From Nitriliruptoraceae bacterium (GTDB taxonomy: Bacteria > Actinomycetota > Nitriliruptoria > Nitriliruptorales > Nitriliruptoraceae): 5,576 nucleotides of DNA. A model generated the notes under the pieces. The model ran no database searches. It had not been told where the DNA came from and saw only the letters and a program-made list of their open reading frames with translations. Positions 5,542 through 5,576 of the stretch are shown piece by piece (the first letter of the stretch is position 1; each line of letters starts with the position of its first letter). Position numbers and translations under genes: made by a program. The stretch is from positions 1 to 5,576 of the forward strand of contig SKTN01000432.1 of assembly GCA_007117945.1 (NCBI GenBank), written 5' to 3'.

Positions 5542-5576
5542 CCCGTCGCCTGGCCCGCTGTCCCGTCGCCCGGCCC
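5471..5576. other. 106-base tract with no A on the + strand
   Basis: From 5471 to the window end there are about 20 T residues and no A, while G and C fill the rest. Counting from 5440 there is one A (5470) against about 28 T. Because every stop codon on either strand needs an A on this strand, all six frames are open here by composition alone, so openness is no evidence of a gene. No coding region was recognised. Confidence 0.85.

Noticed and set aside
5413..5576. A possible small gene starting at GTG 5413 and running off the right edge
   Set aside because: The frame is open mainly because the region lacks A, no ribosome site is seen, and the peptide is repetitive without a recognisable motif. 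It cannot be judged without the next bases.

Overview
This is a housekeeping stretch of a very GC-rich genome, most likely an actinobacterium in the broad sense. The codons end almost always in G or C, and the gene order rel - MBL-fold hydrolase - hisS - aspS matches what I recall from actinobacterial chromosomes such as Mycobacterium tuberculosis (Rv2583c, Rv2581c, Rv2580c, Rv2572c). The class cannot be settled from the window. All genes lie on the + strand; the long open frames on the other strand are by-products of GC-rich codons.

Layout: (1) positions 1-354 are the last 117 codons of a bifunctional (p)ppGpp synthetase/hydrolase (Rel), covering its C-terminal ACT domain. (2) Seven bases later comes a 294-residue GNAT acetyltransferase (362-1246) that I cannot assign to a substrate. 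(3) An MBL-fold, glyoxalase II-like hydrolase follows (1289-2032). (4) After a 113-base gap with a small hairpin and a palindrome comes hisS (2146-3462). Its protein looks like the eukaryote/Bacteroidetes-style histidyl-tRNA synthetase rather than the form usual in M. tuberculosis or Streptomyces. (5) A 122-base gap with two strong tandem hairpins leads to aspS (3585-5396). Its anticodon-domain residues are those of the non-discriminating type that charges both tRNA-Asp and tRNA-Asn. (6) The last 180 bases are non-coding as far as can be seen. They hold a possible terminator hairpin, then a repeat-bearing stretch of 106 bases with no A at all on the + strand.

The genes link translation and the stringent response. 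Two tRNA-charging enzymes lie next to the enzyme that makes and degrades (p)ppGpp when charging fails. Rel, GNAT and MBL are closely spaced and may be co-transcribed; hisS and aspS are set apart by structured gaps and may have their own control. I see no mobile element, CRISPR array, tRNA or rRNA gene, and no convincing new multi-gene system. The points most worth a second look are the A-free repeat tract at the right edge, the four-arm hairpin set between hisS and aspS, and the unusual HisRS lineage.
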